Shown: positions 8,542 through 15,846 of the stretch, one piece after another
Layout: each line of letters opens with the position of its first letter
Numbering within the stretch: position 1 is the first letter of the stretch
Made by a program: the position numbers and the translations under genes
The notes under the pieces: model-generated
What the model was told of the DNA's origin: nothing
The model's database searches: none
What the model saw: only the letters and a program-made list of their open reading frames with translations
Virus record (IMG/VR): IMGVR_UViG_3300036985_000326
Span: 1 to 35,548 of that record
Strand: one strand, 5' to 3'
DNA length: 35,548 nucleotides
Origin: a virus

Positions 8542-9009
8542 ATGAAGCAGCCATCAGAAGAATTTTACAGGTTAATAAAGTTATTTGAGGGATGTAAATT
8601 AGAGGCTTACAAATGCTCTGCAAATGTTATAACAATTGGCTGGGGTAGTGTATTGGATAGTAAAGGCAATCCTATTTATATGGGTGCTAAAATAACACAG
8701 GCTGAAGCGGATTTACTTTTGAAAAATGAAGTTACACGAAAGGCAGATTTTTTAAATAAAGAACTAGGAAAGACAGTTATTAATCAAAACCAATTTGATG
8801 CGCTTTTGTCATTTCAGTATAATTGCGGAAATGCTGCATTAAGCAGAAGTTCATTATTAAGAAAAGTAAAAGCGAATCCAAAGGATATTTCTATAATTGC
8901 AGAATTTGCGAGATGGAATAAAGCAGGTGGCAAAGAAATTAAAGGCTTATCTATACGTAGAGCAACGGAATCCAAACTATATTTTACAAAATATGAGACC
9001 AAGATTTAA
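8542..9009 (+). CDS. GH24 phage lysozyme (endolysin)
   Basis: A muramidase of 155 aa that hydrolyses the MurNAc-GlcNAc bond of peptidoglycan. The GH24 catalytic pattern is present as Glu16 (KLFEGCKLEAY), Cys25 and Thr31 (VITIGWGS), with the +9 and +15 spacing of T4 lysozyme E11/D20/T26. Cys in place of Asp is a known variant. FDALLSFQYNCG and the terminal FARWNKAGG...LSIRRATE block complete the family. There is no signal peptide, so it needs a holin for release, in line with the upstream genes. Its 3' end overlaps the next gene by 17 nt. Confidence 0.92.
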   Translation: MKQPSEEFYRLIKLFEGCKLEAYKCSANVITIGWGSVLDSKGNPIYMGAKITQAEADLLLKNEVTRKADFLNKELGKTVINQNQFDALLSFQYNCGNAALSRSSLLRKVKANPKDISIIAEFARWNKAGGKEIKGLSIRRATESKLYFTKYETKI

Positions 9010-9826
9010 CGAAATACAAACGGATTGGTGGCAACAAAAGCAATTATTCGATAAGCAACTTTACAAGGTATTAATATTTTCCGATTGTCATGGATGGCTG
9101 GCAGACTTATCCGCTTTGCGTTGTATCAACCAAGTACTTCAGCACAATAAATTCGATGAGGTTATTATTAACGGTGATATTACCGACATGCCATTCATAT
9201 CAAAGCACAGTCAAAGGTTATATTCTGAAGGCATTTTAAAGGGTTATACTGAAGTTGGAGAAATTGAATACACAAAAGAGCAGATATTAAAACCATTGCG
9301 TTTAAGTACTGAAGCAAAAATAAGGATCAGATTAGGCAATCATGATGAACGGATAACAAACCCTTTTAATTTAGGTGATAAGCAACTAGCAAGATTAGCA
9401 GTATTATACAAAAATTATAATAGTACTAAATACAATGAAATGCTTGATTTAAAGGATAGTGATAATTTCATTTATGATGAAAGCGATGTTTATAACCTAT
9501 TTAATATTTTTGATGTTACACATGGATTAAGTTTAAATAAGACGGCAGCCGAGAAAAACATTTTTGAATATATGGGTAGCGGCAGCACTGGTCATACGCA
9601 TAGGCTAAATTCAAAGTATTTAACGAATAGAAAAAACCCTTACGTATGGTTAGAAAGTGGATGCACAAGGTTAACTAAAGAAGTTGAATTTTTTCCTACC
9701 GGCAAAACTGCGGATTGGCAGCAGGGATTTATTGAAGTGGTATTTACTAAAGATTCATTCTTTGCCCAGCCTACTTTAATATTAAATGGGCAGTGTTATT
9801 ATAACGGTATAATTTACAAGGGATGA
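8993..9826 (+). CDS. Calcineurin-like metallophosphoesterase
   Basis: A 277-aa protein with the full metallophosphoesterase motif set: DCH at 31-33, NGD at 60-62, GNHDER at 115-120, THG near 176 and GHTH at 200-203. These bind two metal ions and hydrolyse phosphate mono- or diesters. I place the start at 8993 (MRPRFNEIQ); an earlier in-frame ATG at 8897 would overlap the lysozyme by 113 nt and adds a tail with no family character. Its substrate is unknown: DNA, cyclic nucleotides or other phosphoesters are all possible. It overlaps the next gene by 4 nt (ATGA). Confidence 0.85.
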   Translation: MRPRFNEIQTDWWQQKQLFDKQLYKVLIFSDCHGWLADLSALRCINQVLQHNKFDEVIINGDITDMPFISKHSQRLYSEGILKGYTEVGEIEYTKEQILKPLRLSTEAKIRIRLGNHDERITNPFNLGDKQLARLAVLYKNYNSTKYNEMLDLKDSDNFIYDESDVYNLFNIFDVTHGLSLNKTAAEKNIFEYMGSGSTGHTHRLNSKYLTNRKNPYVWLESGCTRLTKEVEFFPTGKTADWQQGFIEVVFTKDSFFAQPTLILNGQCYYNGIIYKG

Positions 9827-10131
9827 ATGGAAGTATATTAATACCTGAAAACTTTAAACTAGCTGGCAAGACTATTAATATAATTATAGATAATGAATAT
9901 TGTAACGATAACAACTGCCTAGGTGAAGCAGATTTCAGTTTAAAAATTATCACATTATGCGATACCTATGCTGGTAAGAAATTAACAAAGCGAAGTAAAG
10001 AGCAGATATATTATCATGAATTAATACATCAGATATTACACACAATGAAACTAGAAAGATTAAAGTATAATGAGTTATTTGTAGATAGTTTTGCCGATTG
10101 CTTAATTGAGTATGAAAGGACAAAAAGATAG
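9823..10131 (+). CDS. Small HExxH (zincin-like) protein
   Basis: A 102-aa protein with a gluzincin-type motif HELIH at 65-69 and a possible third ligand Glu84 in NELFVDSFAD. The N-terminal half is strand-rich. Similar short HExxH proteins are common in Bacteroidota phages and look like minimal SprT- or ImmA-like metallopeptidases. It is the last gene before a strong terminator and is translationally coupled to the phosphoesterase. Zinc binding is likely; peptidase activity and target are unproven. Confidence 0.7.
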   Translation: MNGSILIPENFKLAGKTINIIIDNEYCNDNNCLGEADFSLKIITLCDTYAGKKLTKRSKEQIYYHELIHQILHTMKLERLKYNELFVDSFADCLIEYERTKR

Positions 10132-10152
10132 TTTGTTTTTTAGTTTTTGGTT

Positions 10153-10185
10153 AATCCTGCCGTTTTTACGGTGGGATTTTTAATT
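10153..10185 (+). terminator. Intrinsic terminator of the structural/lysis transcript
   Basis: A 10-bp stem (AATCCTGCCG at 10153-10162 with CGGTGGGATT at 10169-10178, two G-T pairs), loop TTTTTA, then a T-rich tract. It lies 22 nt after the last late gene and ahead of the early promoter. A second, weaker hairpin (GCTTGA/TCAAGC arms, 10195-10218) follows without a T-tract. Confidence 0.85.
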
Positions 10186-10266
10186 TATTTTATAGCTTGA
10201 AACCCAATGGAATCAAGCCTTATTATAATTATTATATATATGTTATAAAAAAAACTTTAAAATAAA

Positions 10267-10297
10267 TTTGGTAGTATTAAAAAAGGTTGTATATTTA
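10267..10297 (+). promoter_or_regulatory. Bacteroidota-type promoter for the early region
   Basis: TTTG at 10267-10270, a spacer of exactly 19 nt, then TATATTTA at 10290-10297. This is close to the Bacteroidota sigma-ABfr consensus TTTG-N19-TAnnTTTG, with only the last base off. It follows the terminator and precedes the first early gene by about 30 nt, as expected of a host-read early promoter. Confidence 0.75.
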
Positions 10298-10327
10298 CAT
10301 CATCAATCACAATTAAACCACTAAAAA

Positions 10328-10522
10328 ATGACAAATACAACAACAAACAAAAGAGGCTACACTTTTACAACTTACACAGCATCAAAGCCTTACAAAGTAG
10401 CTGAAAATGGTTTAATGTATTTTAAACAACTTATCACTTGGGATAATAGCAGAATTGGTAGAGTTATATATGATAGAACAGTTTTAATTGATGCAACAAA
10501 CGCAACATATCCACAAAAATAA
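10328..10522 (+). CDS. Small early protein of unknown function
   Basis: A 64-aa, Thr- and Tyr-rich polar protein with no recognised motif. It is the first gene after the early promoter, with an A-rich leader (CACTAAAAA) before the ATG. First early genes often encode host-takeover proteins, but nothing in the sequence shows a specific role. Confidence 0.6.
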   Translation: MTNTTTNKRGYTFTTYTASKPYKVAENGLMYFKQLITWDNSRIGRVIYDRTVLIDATNATYPQK

Positions 10523-10578
10523 AATAATCACAAGGGGTGCAGCATCCTATCAACTGCATAAACCAAAAAACAAAACAA

Positions 10579-10719
10579 ATGACTTACGCAAAAATTACAT
10601 TCAACGGTTCAAAAACTTACATGGTAGTTGATTCTGCTAACCAATGCAGGTTTGCTACAACTTCAGAAAAAAAGGCAAAAAACTTTTTAGCTAAACTTTT
10701 AAAACAAGTAAAAAATTAA
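10579..10719 (+). CDS. Small basic early protein of unknown function
   Basis: A 46-aa protein beginning MTYAKITFNGSKTYMVVD, with a basic helical end (SEKKAKNFLAKLLKQVKN). I chose the ATG at 10579, preceded by AAAACAA, over an in-frame GTG at 10537 whose extra 14 residues (HPINCINQKTK) look like leader sequence. A strand-then-basic-helix design could bind nucleic acid or protein, but no family is recognised. Confidence 0.55.
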   Translation: MTYAKITFNGSKTYMVVDSANQCRFATTSEKKAKNFLAKLLKQVKN

Positions 10720-10722
10720 ATT

Positions 10723-10905
10723 ATGAAACCAAGCCAACTAAAAATGCTCGAAGATTTGTACAACTTTCTTGGAGCAAACGAAACCTTACTAAAGGCAGAA
10801 TTTAAGAAAAGCAAAGAATTAATGCCAGATGTAAAAAAAATTAACTTCCTGCAATTTTGCGTTATCACTTATTCCAATTTAAATGAAACAAATAAAAGTA
10901 AGTAA
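10723..10905 (+). CDS. Small helical early protein of unknown function
   Basis: A 60-aa mostly helical, Lys-rich protein (SQLKMLEDLYNFLGANETLL) starting 3 nt after the previous stop. Its 3' end overlaps the next small gene by 23 nt. No motif recognised. Confidence 0.55.
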   Translation: MKPSQLKMLEDLYNFLGANETLLKAEFKKSKELMPDVKKINFLQFCVITYSNLNETNKSK

Positions 10906-11044
10906 AACAGTCTACCCACCAAAGCAGCCAACATTAATGAAATGGATGCAAGATTTCAAAGTAGGTGTAAGAATCGAAATGAAGTCAAATAATAGAGCGG
11001 AAAACATGAATCAATTTTATGACATTCAAAAAATTAAAATATGA
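10883..11044 (+). CDS. Short basic protein (53 aa) of unknown function
   Basis: An ORF beginning MKQIKVSKTVYPPKQPTLMK, overlapping the gene before it by 23 nt and the one after it by 4 nt (ATGA). It is strongly basic with two Trp/Phe-containing clusters (KWMQDFKVG, NQFYDIQ). The double overlap and the otherwise empty slot support it being a gene. Function unknown. Confidence 0.55.
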   Translation: MKQIKVSKTVYPPKQPTLMKWMQDFKVGVRIEMKSNNRAENMNQFYDIQKIKI

Positions 11045-11130
11045 CAAACAAAGAGATTAACGACGCAATAATAATTACAATAATAATAATGGCAGCTTTA
11101 TTTGCCGATAGTATTTTAAACTTTTTTTAA
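11041..11130 (+). CDS. 29-aa single-helix membrane peptide
   Basis: A tiny ORF beginning MTNKEINDAIIITIIIMAAL and ending FADSILNFF, dominated by one Ile-rich membrane helix. It starts in ATGA overlap with the previous ORF and fills the gap to the next gene. The hydrophobic span is what makes it more than a chance ORF. It might perturb the host membrane early in infection; that is a guess. Confidence 0.45.
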   Translation: MTNKEINDAIIITIIIMAALFADSILNFF

Positions 11131-11149
11131 CCAACTAAAATAAAACAAA

Positions 11150-11413
11150 ATGAAGTACAAATTTAACACTTTAATTGTAAATGAAATTGAAATTGAATTA
11201 CCAATTTATTTTAAAATAAATAATGCAAATGGGTATTTTGCTTTATATGAAAAACAAGCTATTGTAGTTTATAATGATTTTGATATTTGCAAAAGCAATT
11301 TTCCGCAGAATTATTTTAAGTATATAAATTCAGAAAGTTATGAAGTAATTACTAAAGAACATTTTGTTTTAAATTTAGAGCAGGAATATAGATTATTAAT
11401 TTCTAAAATTTAA
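11150..11413 (+). CDS. Early protein of unknown function
   Basis: An 87-aa acidic alpha/beta protein beginning MKYKFNTLIVNEIEIELP, with many aromatic residues (YFKYINSESYEVI). The start is preceded by an A-rich leader (TAAAACAAA). No family recognised. It lies two genes ahead of the recombination pair in the same early transcript. Confidence 0.6.
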   Translation: MKYKFNTLIVNEIEIELPIYFKINNANGYFALYEKQAIVVYNDFDICKSNFPQNYFKYINSESYEVITKEHFVLNLEQEYRLLISKI

Positions 11414-11416
11414 ACT

Positions 11417-11635
11417 ATGAAAGACAGTATAGAGTTATACATCGAACATCCTACCGACTGGCAACAATCCGAGTATGTTATAGTGGATTTTTTTATAAAT
11501 TGGGTTGGTGATAAATTGGATGATCTAGGAGTTGAAAAATGGAGAACTAAAGATTTAGCCGAATGGATTACCGAAGATATTGTATATTACGAATTATTAA
11601 ACCAAATAAAAAAACAAAATGAGCAATCTAATTAA
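11417..11635 (+). CDS. Acidic early protein of unknown function
   Basis: A 72-aa strongly acidic helical protein rich in Trp (TDWQQSEYV, FFINWVG, VEKWRTKDLAEW). It starts 3 nt after the previous stop and overlaps the ERF gene by 17 nt, so it probably works with, or at the same time as, recombination. Small acidic phage proteins can be DNA mimics or inhibitors; there is no direct evidence here. Confidence 0.6.
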   Translation: MKDSIELYIEHPTDWQQSEYVIVDFFINWVGDKLDDLGVEKWRTKDLAEWITEDIVYYELLNQIKKQNEQSN

Positions 11636-12152
11636 AATTCAAGCCGAATTAAAAGCACCAAAAAATCAAACGAATGCGTTTGGAAAGTACAAATACCGAA
11701 GCTGCGAGGATATCCTTGAAGCGGTCAAACCTTTACTTGCAAAGTATAAATGTCAGTTAGTAATTAGCGACGCAATTAAAGAAGCTGGAGGGGTTATCTA
11801 TTGCGAAAGTAGAATAGCATTTACCGATGCTTTAGAAAGCATAACAGTTACAGCCTGCGCAGGAATAGAACCAAACCGTAAAGGTATGGACATAGCGCAG
11901 TCATTCGGTGCATCATCCAGCTATGCTAGAAAGTACGCTTTAAACGGTTTATTTCTGATAGATGATACAAAGGACGCTGACGCTACCAATGACCACAAAC
12001 CTAAAGAAGATGCAAAACCATTTATGACGGATGATAAAATGATTGGGTTAATTGCAAGGTACAATGATGGCGAAAGGGATATCTTTGAGAAAGCAAAAGC
12101 GCACATGATTTTACGAGACAAAGATTTATTAACCATAAAAGCAATGAAATGA
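11619..12152 (+). CDS. erf: ERF-family single-strand DNA annealing protein
   Basis: A 177-aa annealase of the ERF superfamily, which pairs complementary single strands during phage recombination. Signature stretches are GKYKYRSCEDILEAVKPLL near the N-terminus and FGASSSYARKYALNGLFLID followed by DTKDADATND. This core covers residues about 15-125; the C-terminal tail is charged and probably makes protein contacts. It overlaps the exonuclease start by 4 nt, giving a synaptase-exonuclease pair like lambda Bet-Exo. Confidence 0.88.
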   Translation: MSNLIKIQAELKAPKNQTNAFGKYKYRSCEDILEAVKPLLAKYKCQLVISDAIKEAGGVIYCESRIAFTDALESITVTACAGIEPNRKGMDIAQSFGASSSYARKYALNGLFLIDDTKDADATNDHKPKEDAKPFMTDDKMIGLIARYNDGERDIFEKAKAHMILRDKDLLTIKAMK

Positions 12153-12787
12153 TAGAACAATATTCAACTGAATGGTTTGCCCAAAGAATGGGTAAGCTAA
12201 CATCATCAACTATTTACAATTTGATGACTGAACCTAAACTAAAGTCTGAAGCAGGTCAATTATCCGCAACAACAAAAGAATATTTAACTTCTAAACTTGC
12301 TGAAAGATTAACAGGTGTACAAAGAGAGTTTACATCTAATGCAACTAATCACGGACTGGAATTAGAAAACGAAGCGATAAAATTCTATGAAGGTAAGACA
12401 GGAAACAAAGTTAATCCTAGTGGATATATCGAAAGAATATCAGGTTTATACGGAGGAACACCAGATGGCTTAATTGAAGGTGGAGGAATCATACAAATTA
12501 AATGCCCTTACCAATATTCTAATCATATCAACAACGGTGTTATAGACAGTCAAGAATACTTTAAAAAGAATTACAAGCAGTATTACTGGCAATGTCAAAG
12601 TGATATGATAGTAACGGAAAGCGAGTTTTGCGATTATGTTTCTTATTGCCCACAGATTGCAGATAACTTAAAAATGTTTATCTTTAGGATTGAGGCAAAT
12701 GTTGAAGATATGGAATTGCTTTTACAAAGAATCTCAATGGCTGGAGAATATTTAAATAACCTTTATAATAAATTATATGAACGATAA
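12149..12787 (+). CDS. YqaJ / lambda Exo-type exonuclease, with Gln at the usual Glu
   Basis: A 212-aa PD-(D/E)XK nuclease of the YqaJ family that resects DNA for the ERF partner. WFAQRMGKLTSS at 9-20, HGLELENEA at 68-76, and TPDGLIE with Asp106 fit the family. The third motif reads IIQIKCPY: Gln116-x-Lys118 instead of the usual Glu-x-Lys (Glu129/Lys131 in lambda Exo). The codon is CAA, one base from GAA. The enzyme may be impaired, or Gln may be tolerated. It is coupled to ERF upstream and overlaps the next gene by 11 nt. Confidence 0.85.
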   Translation: MIEQYSTEWFAQRMGKLTSSTIYNLMTEPKLKSEAGQLSATTKEYLTSKLAERLTGVQREFTSNATNHGLELENEAIKFYEGKTGNKVNPSGYIERISGLYGGTPDGLIEGGGIIQIKCPYQYSNHINNGVIDSQEYFKKNYKQYYWQCQSDMIVTESEFCDYVSYCPQIADNLKMFIFRIEANVEDMELLLQRISMAGEYLNNLYNKLYER

Positions 12788-13154
12788 TCTTAAAACAATA
12801 CTAAAATATATTCAATTGTATACGGAATGCGATGATTACGCAATGGGAAAAATAGCTTTATTATTTGATTTATACCCGATAGAAAAGATAAAAATTAAAA
12901 CTATCGAAAAAGAAAAGGTAGAGTTTATGCGTATATTTGAAAGTATAGACGAATGGACGGATAAATATTTAATTACAAATAATTTATCTTATGAGCAATT
13001 AACTGCAAATAATCGTAAATATGAAACAGTTAAGCAAAGGGTTCATTTCTCAAAAGCTGCTCGTGAACATGGATTTATTTTAACTGATATTGGAAGAAAA
13101 TTAAAAATGCACCATTCCAGTATTATGCACCTTGTAAACAATTTTCAACCATAA
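12777..13154 (+). CDS. DnaA domain IV-like DNA-binding protein
   Basis: A 125-aa protein whose last 50 residues (KQRVHFSKAAREHGF, LTDIGRKLKMHHSSIMHLV) resemble the C-terminal DNA-binding domain of DnaA: a helix, then a helix-turn-helix with IGR and a His-His-Ser recognition segment like DHSTV. There is no AAA+ part. Residues 1-75 are helical and charged. Stand-alone DnaA-C-like proteins in phages are candidates for origin recognition; the nearby DnaB helicase supports that. The role is inferred. Confidence 0.6.
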   Translation: MNDNLKTILKYIQLYTECDDYAMGKIALLFDLYPIEKIKIKTIEKEKVEFMRIFESIDEWTDKYLITNNLSYEQLTANNRKYETVKQRVHFSKAAREHGFILTDIGRKLKMHHSSIMHLVNNFQP

Positions 13155-13164
13155 AAACAAAACA

Positions 13165-13416
13165 ATGACAACACCAACAAATCAAAATGCAGAAGTATTA
13201 AATTTACTTCTAACAGAAAAACAAACATCGCTTAACCTAGTGATGAAAGGTATTCTAAACCCAACTGCAAGGATTACAAACCTTCGAGCAATGGGGGTAA
13301 ATGTACTTTGTGAATTTATTTCACATACTAATAAATTTGGTAGAGCAATTCGTTATGGTCAATTTTCAGTATTGAACAAAAAAGATTCAAGGAAAATTTA
13401 CAAAGAAATTAATTAA
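13165..13416 (+). CDS. Small helix-turn-helix-like protein
   Basis: An 83-aa basic protein. Residues about 10-60 (EVLNLLLTEKQTSLNLVM, LNPTARITNLRAMGVNVLCEFI) resemble the short HTH proteins of Bacteroidota phages in which a helix pair is followed by a wing (AIRYGQFSVLNKKDSRKIY). It is the last gene before a terminator, 10 nt after the DnaA-like gene. It may be a regulator or replication accessory. Confidence 0.5.
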   Translation: MTTPTNQNAEVLNLLLTEKQTSLNLVMKGILNPTARITNLRAMGVNVLCEFISHTNKFGRAIRYGQFSVLNKKDSRKIYKEIN

Positions 13417-13428
13417 TTAACTAATTAG

Positions 13429-13454
13429 GTAGGGGTGAAATTCCCCTACTTTTT
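13429..13454 (+). terminator. Intrinsic terminator within the early region
   Basis: GTAGGGG (13429-13435), 7-nt loop, CCCCTAC (13443-13449), then TTTTT. The stem is perfect and GC-rich against an AT-rich background. It splits the recombination block from the replication block and leaves 11 nt before the next ATG, so downstream genes depend on read-through or a promoter I cannot see. Confidence 0.85.
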
Positions 13455-13465
13455 AAATTTACATT

Positions 13466-13696
13466 ATGATTAACATCAGTTCAGATATATTCAATTTAAA
13501 AATAAATAATTCAGCTAAACTTTTTTTTGTTTATCTTCAACATACCAAAGCACTAGAAAAATCAAATGCTCATTACGCAGATTGCTTCGAAGTAAGCACA
13601 ATGACAATTACTAACTGGCTTAATGAATTGGTAGACAGTAACTTAATTGACATTACCTACAATTTAAATAAACGTAAAATTAAAATCAATGAATAA
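13466..13696 (+). CDS. Winged-helix-like small protein
   Basis: A 76-aa protein with an HTH reading CFEVSTMTITNWLNELVDSN followed by strands (IDITYNLNKRKIKIN). This is the layout of N-terminal winged-helix domains in phage replication initiators (replisome-organiser type), here free-standing. It overlaps the DUF4373-like gene by 8 nt, so the two may act together at the origin. The fold call is moderate; the role is inferred. Confidence 0.55.
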   Translation: MINISSDIFNLKINNSAKLFFVYLQHTKALEKSNAHYADCFEVSTMTITNWLNELVDSNLIDITYNLNKRKIKINE

Positions 13697-14123
13697 ATCT
13701 TATTACTTTAGCCATGATTATAATTCGGCAAACGATGTAAAGATTCTATTTTTACGCCAGCAATTAGGGATGGAAGGTTATGGCATCTATTGGTTTTTAG
13801 TTGAGAATCTTGCACAGGCTGGGGGAGTTTTACCCATGAATATTACACCAGTTCTTGCAATGCAAATGCAAACAAACGAGGTAAAAGTAAAGGCAGTAAT
13901 TGAGGAATTTAATTTGTTTACAATCGCAGAAAATGGATTCTTTTCTAAAAGATTAAACGACCATTTAGGATTGAGAAAGAAATTAAGCGACAAGGGTAAA
14001 ATTGGAGCAGCTTTACGTTGGAAAAATGGGGGGGCTATTGGGGTGGCTAATGGGGAGGCTTATGCAAAGAAAGAAAGTAAAGAAATAAATAATAGTGATT
14101 TTGTAACCAAAATTGTTCTTTAA
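13689..14123 (+). CDS. DUF4373 / Lin1244-like replication-associated protein
   Basis: A 144-aa protein with the hallmark of the Lin1244/Lin1753-like N-terminal domain: YYFSHDYNSANDVKILFLRQ, then MEGYGIYWFLVENLAQAGG and DKGKIGAALRWKN. In phages this domain is found at the front of replication initiator or helicase-loader proteins. Here the C-terminus is short (ending FVTKIVL), so it is either a minimal form or a truncated one. It directly precedes DnaB. Confidence 0.7.
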   Translation: MNKSYYFSHDYNSANDVKILFLRQQLGMEGYGIYWFLVENLAQAGGVLPMNITPVLAMQMQTNEVKVKAVIEEFNLFTIAENGFFSKRLNDHLGLRKKLSDKGKIGAALRWKNGGAIGVANGEAYAKKESKEINNSDFVTKIVL

Positions 14124-14201
14124 TACATTCTCAATCATCAAAAAAGTATAAATGCTATTTAAAAGCATTTTAAGATAGCAAGGATTGATTTTAAATTACT
14201 T

Positions 14202-14218
14202 TTGATAGAATCTATCAA
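14202..14218. promoter_or_regulatory. 17-bp perfect palindrome upstream of dnaB
   Basis: TTGATAGA, central A, TCTATCAA: eight-base arms with perfect dyad symmetry, 33 nt before the dnaB ATG in a 128-nt gap that also holds an AATGCT/AGCATT hairpin near 14152-14170. The size and symmetry suit an operator for a dimeric HTH regulator; three HTH-like proteins lie just upstream. There is no T-tract, so it is not a terminator. Confidence 0.45.
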
Positions 14219-14251
14219 GAACCAATTAAATAACCAAAAAACAGGCTTAAA

Positions 14252-15583
14252 ATGGCTAAAACAACAAAAGCACCACCAAACAATAAAGAGGTAGAGGATA
14301 GGATACTAGGAGTATTATTAATCGAACAAAATTCAGTACATACCTACATCGCTAAAATTACTTCAGAATTTTTCTACCAAACTAAAAACCAATTAATATT
14401 TAAAGCTATTCAATCGCTTTACGATAAAATGAGTGCGATTGATATAGTAACAGTTTGCCAATACTTGACAAATAACAATGAAATTGAAACAGTTGGAGGC
14501 GCTTATGAAATTGTAAAACTTACAAATAATGTTACTGGTAGCAGTTCAATGAATGACTGGATATTAATCCTTCAGCAAAATTACTTACAAAGAAAAGGTA
14601 TTGTAATAGGTCAGGAACTTGTTAACGATTCTTATCAGGGAGAAATTGAAAACCATTTAAACAATGCAAGTAATAAGATTTTAAACGCACAAGAAAGCAT
14701 TTATAAAAATAGCGAAAAGGGGATGGCTCATTACATTATGTCATTATCCAAAGAAAGGGATGCAGTACTTGAAAATGGGCAGATAGGAATTAACACAGGA
14801 TGGGAAAGTTTAAACAAATATATTAGTGGATGGGTTAATCCTGATTTAATTATTCTAGCAGCAAGACCAGCACAAGGCAAAACTGCTTTTATGCTTAATG
14901 CAATACTAAACGTTTTAAGACAAGATAAGCCGGTAGGAATATTTAGCCTAGAGATGTCAGGGGAACAACTAGTTAACCGATTAATTAGCTTGGATAGTGG
15001 TATAGCGCATCATTATTTAAGAACTAATAACCTTACGGAAGCACAAAAGTTTATGCTAATGGCAAGTGAGGAAAGATTGCAAAAAGCTAAACTTTACATT
15101 GATGACACACCAAGTTTAAATATCAGAGACTTACGAAGCAAAAGCGCAATCCTAAAAAGAAAATATAACATTGAATTTCTTTGTATTGATTACCTACAAC
15201 TAATGTCGGGAGTAGATAGGAAGGGAAATAGAGAAAGCGAGATAGCAGAAATAAGTCGGGGATGTAAAATAATAGCAAAGGAATTAAATATACCAGTAAT
15301 GGCATTAAGTCAATTAAGCAGAGCAGTTGAAAGCAGAGCGGATAAGATGCCACAGTTAAGCGATTTAAGGGAAAGCGGAGGAATTGAACAGGATGCAGAT
15401 TCAGTTATCTTTTTAATGCGACCTGAAACCTACGGAATAAAAGAAATAGAAGTTGATGGAATGACGCATAGCGCAGAAGGTAAATGTATAGTTAAGCTAG
15501 CAAAAAATAGGCATGGTAATTTAAAAAATATTCCTTTCCAGTTTATAGGAGAAAGGATGGAATTTAAAGAAATGAAAATATGA
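14252..15583 (+). CDS. dnaB: Replicative DnaB-family DNA helicase
   Basis: A 443-aa hexameric helicase that unwinds DNA at the phage fork. The N-terminal helical domain (EVEDRILGVLLIEQNSVHTY, IDIVTVCQYL, EIVKLTNNVT) covers about 1-150. The RecA-like domain has Walker A ARPAQGKTA near residue 204, EMSGEQLVNRLIS, Walker B FLCIDYLQLM near 309, ALSQLSRAVESR and the switch LRESGGIEQDADSVIFLMRPE. Length matches bacterial DnaB. It overlaps the next gene by 4 nt. With no phage polymerase or primase visible, host enzymes probably do synthesis. Confidence 0.95.
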   Translation: MAKTTKAPPNNKEVEDRILGVLLIEQNSVHTYIAKITSEFFYQTKNQLIFKAIQSLYDKMSAIDIVTVCQYLTNNNEIETVGGAYEIVKLTNNVTGSSSMNDWILILQQNYLQRKGIVIGQELVNDSYQGEIENHLNNASNKILNAQESIYKNSEKGMAHYIMSLSKERDAVLENGQIGINTGWESLNKYISGWVNPDLIILAARPAQGKTAFMLNAILNVLRQDKPVGIFSLEMSGEQLVNRLISLDSGIAHHYLRTNNLTEAQKFMLMASEERLQKAKLYIDDTPSLNIRDLRSKSAILKRKYNIEFLCIDYLQLMSGVDRKGNRESEIAEISRGCKIIAKELNIPVMALSQLSRAVESRADKMPQLSDLRESGGIEQDADSVIFLMRPETYGIKEIEVDGMTHSAEGKCIVKLAKNRHGNLKNIPFQFIGERMEFKEMKI

Positions 15584-15846
15584 GAAATTTAACAATAACA
15601 ACCGACCAACAAAAGCACATCCAAATAAATTACAAACTAAAAAAGCAAAAAGATTTAGCTGATGAACTTGGAATAACTTTAGGAGTATTAAAAGACAATG
15701 CAAGATTAATGAACTTATGTACTGAAAGACCAAAAAGAAATAAAGATTGGAATGAACATTATATCCAGTTATCAGTTTATGTAAAAAGAAAACATTACAA
15801 AGAAGCAGAAGCAGAATTTAATCAACTTGTAAAAAAATATAGATGA
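15580..15846 (+). CDS. Small helix-turn-helix protein
   Basis: An 88-aa basic protein. Residues about 20-45 (KKQKDLADELGITLGVLKDNA) form a plausible helix-turn-helix, followed by charged helices (HYKEAEAEFNQLVKKY). It is coupled to dnaB by ATGA and to the next gene by ATGA. It may be a DNA-binding regulator; no named family recognised. Confidence 0.55.
   Translation: MRNLTITTDQQKHIQINYKLKKQKDLADELGITLGVLKDNARLMNLCTERPKRNKDWNEHYIQLSVYVKRKHYKEAEAEFNQLVKKYR

Noticed and set aside
8897-8992. Upstream in-frame ATG extending the phosphoesterase by 32 residues
   Set aside because: It would overlap the lysozyme by 113 nt, and the added residues lack family character. The ATG at 8993 leaves a normal short overlap.
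10537-10578. GTG start adding 14 residues to the 46-aa early protein
   Set aside because: The extra stretch reads like an untranslated leader, and the ATG at 10579 has a good A-rich context.
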